DNA from: Yersinia similis
GTDB lineage: Bacteria; Pseudomonadota; Gammaproteobacteria; Enterobacterales; Enterobacteriaceae
Assembly (NCBI RefSeq): GCF_001053095.1
Contig: NZ_CGBP01000004.1
Location: forward strand, 62,001-126,000
Direction of reading: 5' to 3'
Length of the DNA stretch: 64,000 nt
Part shown: in pieces, positions 60,951 through 64,000 of the stretch
How the letters are laid out: each line of letters begins with the position of its first letter
Numbering within the stretch: position 1 is the first letter of the stretch
Translations under genes and position numbers: made by a program
Notes under the pieces: model-generated
What the model was told of the DNA's origin: nothing
Databases searched by the model: none
Seen by the model: the letters and a program-made list of their open reading frames with translations, nothing else

Positions 60951-62750
60951 TTAATCGCTATACATCAAGTCAATTTCATTCTGATAGCGCTGAAGAATTA
61001 TTTTCCGCCGCAACTTCATCGTAGGCGTTAACTCACCGGTTTCCATAGTGAACGCCTTAGGTAACAGCGTAAACCGTTTAACTTGCTCAAACAGTGCCAG
61101 CTCTTTTTGTATCTCTTTCAGCCGTTGCTCAAACAAGTTAACAATGTGGCTATGGCGCAATAGCTCCAACCGATCGTGGTATTTCAAATTGATGGAACGG
61201 GCATACTCTTCCAGCGATTCAAAACTTGGGACAATCAACGCCGATACAAACTTGCGGGTATCCGCAATAATCGCTACCTGCTCGATAAAACGATCCTGTC
61301 CGAGTGTGCCTTCAATCATTTGCGGGGCAATATATTTACCCCCTGATGTTTTCATCAAGTCTTTCAGACGTTCGGTAATAAATAGATGACCCTGAGCATC
61401 CAGAGCACCCGCATCCCCCGTCTTAAGCCATCCATCCTCAGTGAAGGTTTCTAGCGTCTCTTGTGGCTTATTGAAATAGCCACGCATCACGATAGGCCCA
61501 CGCACCTGAATTTCATTCTCCGCCCCTAAGCGGACATCAATACCCGGTAATGGCTTGCCGATAGAACCAAAGCGGAAGTTTTGCTCTTCCCAACAAGAAA
61601 CCGTGGCACAGGTTTCAGTCATGCCATAACCGTATTTAATATTGACCCCAATCGCCTGGAAAAACAGGATGATATTGTCATCTAACCGTGCGCCAGCCGC
61701 GGGTAGGAAACGTACCCGCCCCCCTAGCACACCGCGTAATTTGCTCAATACTAAACGATCTGCCAGTTTGTACATCTGCTCTGAGAACCAAGGTAATGGC
61801 TGCTCCTGCTGCAAACGTTTAAATTTACGTTCACCGCACCCCACCGCCCAGTGGAATAGCACGCGTCGATGCCACTTTGCCAAGGCGACTTTGTCATTAA
61901 TCGCGCTGAATACTTTCTCGTAGAAGCGAGGCACCGCACACATCACCGTCGGTTTCACTACCTGCATAGCGGAGCGCACCCAATCCGTATTACAGATATA
62001 AACGTTCTGAGCACCGGTATGCATCACATAGAAACTCCATGCCCTTTCAAAAACATGAGATAACGGTAAGAAACTGAGGGACACATCTTGTGGTGTGAGG
62101 GTTAACCGCTGATCATGCAAGTAGAGTTGCGCTGCCATATTACGGTAATCCAACATCACGCCTTTTGGCTCTCCCGTGGTACCCGATGTATAAATCAGCG
62201 TAAACAGATCGTCTAAATCACAGCCTTCAATGCGCGTAGTTAACAGGTGCTGTTGCACGGTATCGGGTTGCTGCTCAAAGTCAGCCAAGTGCTGGGCGTA
62301 CTCACAGCCACGTAGGTCCACCGAAGGATTCAATACAATGATATGGGCCAGTTGCGGACAGAGAGGTTGCAGCGTAATGGCAACATCAAATTGGGATTGC
62401 TCGCCGACAAACAAAATCCGCACATCAGCATCATTGACGATATATGCTGCCTGAGTGGCGGTATTGGTGGCATACAAGGGAACACTGACGCCACGTAGCT
62501 GTAAAATAGCCAGATCGACAAGTGACCACGCCATACTGTTATTAGCAAAGATACCAATGCGCTCTTGTATTGCAGCCCCCAAAGAGAGCAATGCAGTAGA
62601 AATCCGAGTGACATGCTCGTCAATTTGCTGCCAGTTGAGCTGCTTTTCACCCTCTGGTGACCATTCACGAAAGGCTATCTGCTCTGAGCGGTCACTGACT
62701 TGCTGACGCAACCTACGTACCAGGTGATATTGATGTAATTTATGAATCAT
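60951..62750 (-). CDS. Long-chain fatty acid--CoA ligase-like protein (FadD15/COG1022 type)
   Basis: 599 residues. AMP-forming ligase fold: P-loop-like YTSGTTGEPKG near residue 188, LPLSHVFERAWSFY, the YGYGMTETCATVS adenylate motif near 365, TGDAGALDAQGHLFITER near 425 and a K-SGGKY hinge. The length, ERLKDLMKTSGGKYI and the order resemble the long-chain acyl-CoA synthetases of the FAA1/FadD15 branch, distinct from E. coli FadD. Substrate is not established. It sits between leuO and ilvI, all on the minus strand, where E. coli has no gene. Weak ribosome site; GC and codon use resemble its neighbours. Confidence 0.88.
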   Translation of the reverse strand: MIHKLHQYHLVRRLRQQVSDRSEQIAFREWSPEGEKQLNWQQIDEHVTRISTALLSLGAAIQERIGIFANNSMAWSLVDLAILQLRGVSVPLYATNTATQAAYIVNDADVRILFVGEQSQFDVAITLQPLCPQLAHIIVLNPSVDLRGCEYAQHLADFEQQPDTVQQHLLTTRIEGCDLDDLFTLIYTSGTTGEPKGVMLDYRNMAAQLYLHDQRLTLTPQDVSLSFLPLSHVFERAWSFYVMHTGAQNVYICNTDWVRSAMQVVKPTVMCAVPRFYEKVFSAINDKVALAKWHRRVLFHWAVGCGERKFKRLQQEQPLPWFSEQMYKLADRLVLSKLRGVLGGRVRFLPAAGARLDDNIILFFQAIGVNIKYGYGMTETCATVSCWEEQNFRFGSIGKPLPGIDVRLGAENEIQVRGPIVMRGYFNKPQETLETFTEDGWLKTGDAGALDAQGHLFITERLKDLMKTSGGKYIAPQMIEGTLGQDRFIEQVAIIADTRKFVSALIVPSFESLEEYARSINLKYHDRLELLRHSHIVNLFEQRLKEIQKELALFEQVKRFTLLPKAFTMETGELTPTMKLRRKIILQRYQNEIDLMYSD

Positions 62751-63152
62751 AAAGAATTACCGCTCGCTGGTGAAATATTCATTAAAGTGTACTGTAAGAT
62801 TTGTACGACAACATTCAGCGTACAGGTGTTCACTTTTTTTTCGCGCAGTCTACTCACTCTGTGCGCTATGGCAAATAATATTCAGCTTGGAGATGTGGTT
62901 TTGATGAAAAACACAACGGTCTGGGCGATAGATTAGAGGGCGTCACCGTCATTGCATTGAACTGTACGAGCTGCCATGTGCAATATGAGTTGTTGTGTAC
63001 GATATCAGTTTCGATAAACAGTATGCATTGCCGTGAGCGATGCGATTTTTTGAGACAGAAAGATGAGATACGGTTAGGGAATGATTGCCTGCTGCCAATA
63101 ACAAGATGATCTCAGCAGCAGGACTTAATGATCAGAACTTAATAATAAATAA
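62751..63152. other. Intergenic region upstream of the acyl-CoA synthetase-like gene
   Basis: 402 bp, no supported gene. It contains an inverted repeat CCTGCTG (63088-63094) and CAGCAGG (63116-63122) 30 bases after leuO, without a T run, that may mark the leuO transcript end. Confidence 0.4.
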
Positions 63153-64000
63153 TTAAACGGGTGTACTAAATTGCCCGAGTAACGCTTTCATCCATTGATG
63201 GCCTTTATCTCTATCCGTAGATTCATGCCATGTGAGATAACAGGCGCGCGAAGTATTTTCCCAAGGTAATGAAATTAATTTTAGATTCAGCGCCTCGCTG
63301 TATTTTTTAACCAACCAGCGGGGGGCAATAGCCACAAAATAAGTCTGAGAAACAATATTCAGCACACTGTTCATATCAGTACTTTCATAAGCAATAGATT
63401 GGGTACTGGCTGTCGAGTCGTAATAAGGCTCACTGAATGACCCTTTTTTATCTAATGACACAACAGCGTGAGATTCGGAAAGGAGTTGATTTTCAGTAAT
63501 TGAATCATTAATACGTGGGTGATCTTTAGAAACGGCCAGCACTAATTCATCTTTAAATAAAGGGATGCGATGAAAATCTGGGCGGTCGAACTCGGTATAG
63601 CCGATGACAAACTCGGTCTCCTGATAACGTAGCTGATGCTCAATGTTGTCATTAAGATAAGATTTGATGACCAGTTGAACATTAGGTGCTGATTGTTTTA
63701 CCCGCTGAACAATCTGAGCCGCCAGCCGAACATCTAACGGGCTACAAATCGACAGATTAAACAGCCGTTCACTGTTTTTCGCTTCAAACCCTGCACCTGG
63801 TAACTCATTTTGTACTAACTGCAATGCCTGGCGTACCGGCCCGAAGAGCTGACGGGCTCTGGCTGTAGGCTGAATACCACGACCATAACGGACAAAGAGC
63901 TCATCATTGAACATGACTTTCAAACGGGCAACAGCATTACTTACAGCAGGCTGGGACATACCAAGAGACTGTGCCGCACGTGTCACATTTTGCATTTGCA
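63153..64000 (-). CDS. leuO: LysR-type regulator LeuO (5' end cut by window edge)
   Basis: 282 codons of about 314 are visible; the first 30 or so lie to the right of the window, so the ATG at 63995 is internal. The end of the HTH is seen as [20 protein letters not shown] then [20 protein letters not shown], nearly identical to E. coli LeuO, followed by the LysR effector-binding domain and the conserved C-terminal [16 protein letters not shown]. LeuO is an antagonist of H-NS silencing. Transcribed towards the acyl-CoA synthetase-like gene and ilvIH. Confidence 0.95.
   Translation of the reverse strand, partial: QMQNVTRAAQSLGMSQPAVSNAVARLKVMFNDELFVRYGRGIQPTARARQLFGPVRQALQLVQNELPGAGFEAKNSERLFNLSICSPLDVRLAAQIVQRVKQSAPNVQLVIKSYLNDNIEHQLRYQETEFVIGYTEFDRPDFHRIPLFKDELVLAVSKDHPRINDSITENQLLSESHAVVSLDKKGSFSEPYYDSTASTQSIAYESTDMNSVLNIVSQTYFVAIAPRWLVKKYSEALNLKLISLPWENTSRACYLTWHESTDRDKGHQWMKALLGQFSTPV

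Overview
The window is a chromosomal segment of a Yersinia, most likely the Y. pseudotuberculosis complex or a close relative. The genus call rests on gene order, on proteins close to their E. coli counterparts but with Yersinia traits (two-lipoyl AceF, an extra DUF721 gene beside secM), and on seven full or partial ERIC-type repeats of about 127 bp. Species level is inference. No rRNA, tRNA, prophage, CRISPR or defence locus was seen.

Layout. 1-10.4 kb: end of the yadGH ABC exporter, carbonic anhydrase (can), hpt, an unrecognised membrane protein, cueO with a CueR-type promoter and an odd 19-bp repeat leader, yacC, speE-speD, an IS1-family remnant, a yddG-like exporter and yacL. 10.7-23 kb: acnB, lpd, aceF, aceE and pdhR on the minus strand, then divergent aroP with a pair of TyrR-like boxes. 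23-29.3 kb: ampE, ampD, nadC and the type IV pilus genes ppdD-hofB-hofC, followed by an IS256-family remnant. 29.6-33.3 kb: guaC, then coaE-zapD-yacG, and mutT. 33.3-55.4 kb: the complete dcw cell-wall and division cluster on the minus strand, from mraZ through rsmH, ftsL, ftsI, murE, murF, mraY, murD, ftsW, murG, murC, ddlB, ftsQ, ftsA, ftsZ and lpxC to secM-secA. A DUF721 (DciA-family) gene is inserted on the opposite strand between lpxC and secM. 55.4-64 kb: alaE, cra, ilvI-ilvH, a long-chain acyl-CoA synthetase-like gene and the 5'-truncated (by the window edge) leuO.

Function. Most genes are core metabolism: pyruvate to acetyl-CoA (pdhR-aceEF-lpd), the aconitase step, polyamines (speED), purine salvage (hpt, guaC), NAD and CoA synthesis (nadC, coaE), and branched-chain amino acids (ilvIH). 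The dcw block couples peptidoglycan precursor synthesis (murA-independent steps murC to murG, ddlB, mraY) to the divisome (ftsL, I, W, Q, A, Z) and lipid A commitment (lpxC), and is headed by a recognisable promoter and MraZ repeat operator. Many starts were moved downstream from the longest open frame using ribosome binding sites and family length.

Nothing here is a clear new multi-gene system. The best leads are the transcribed 19-bp repeat array in the cueO leader, an orphan intrinsic terminator beside a 17-bp palindrome upstream of alaE (possible small RNA), and the DUF721 gene antisense within the lpxC-secM interval.
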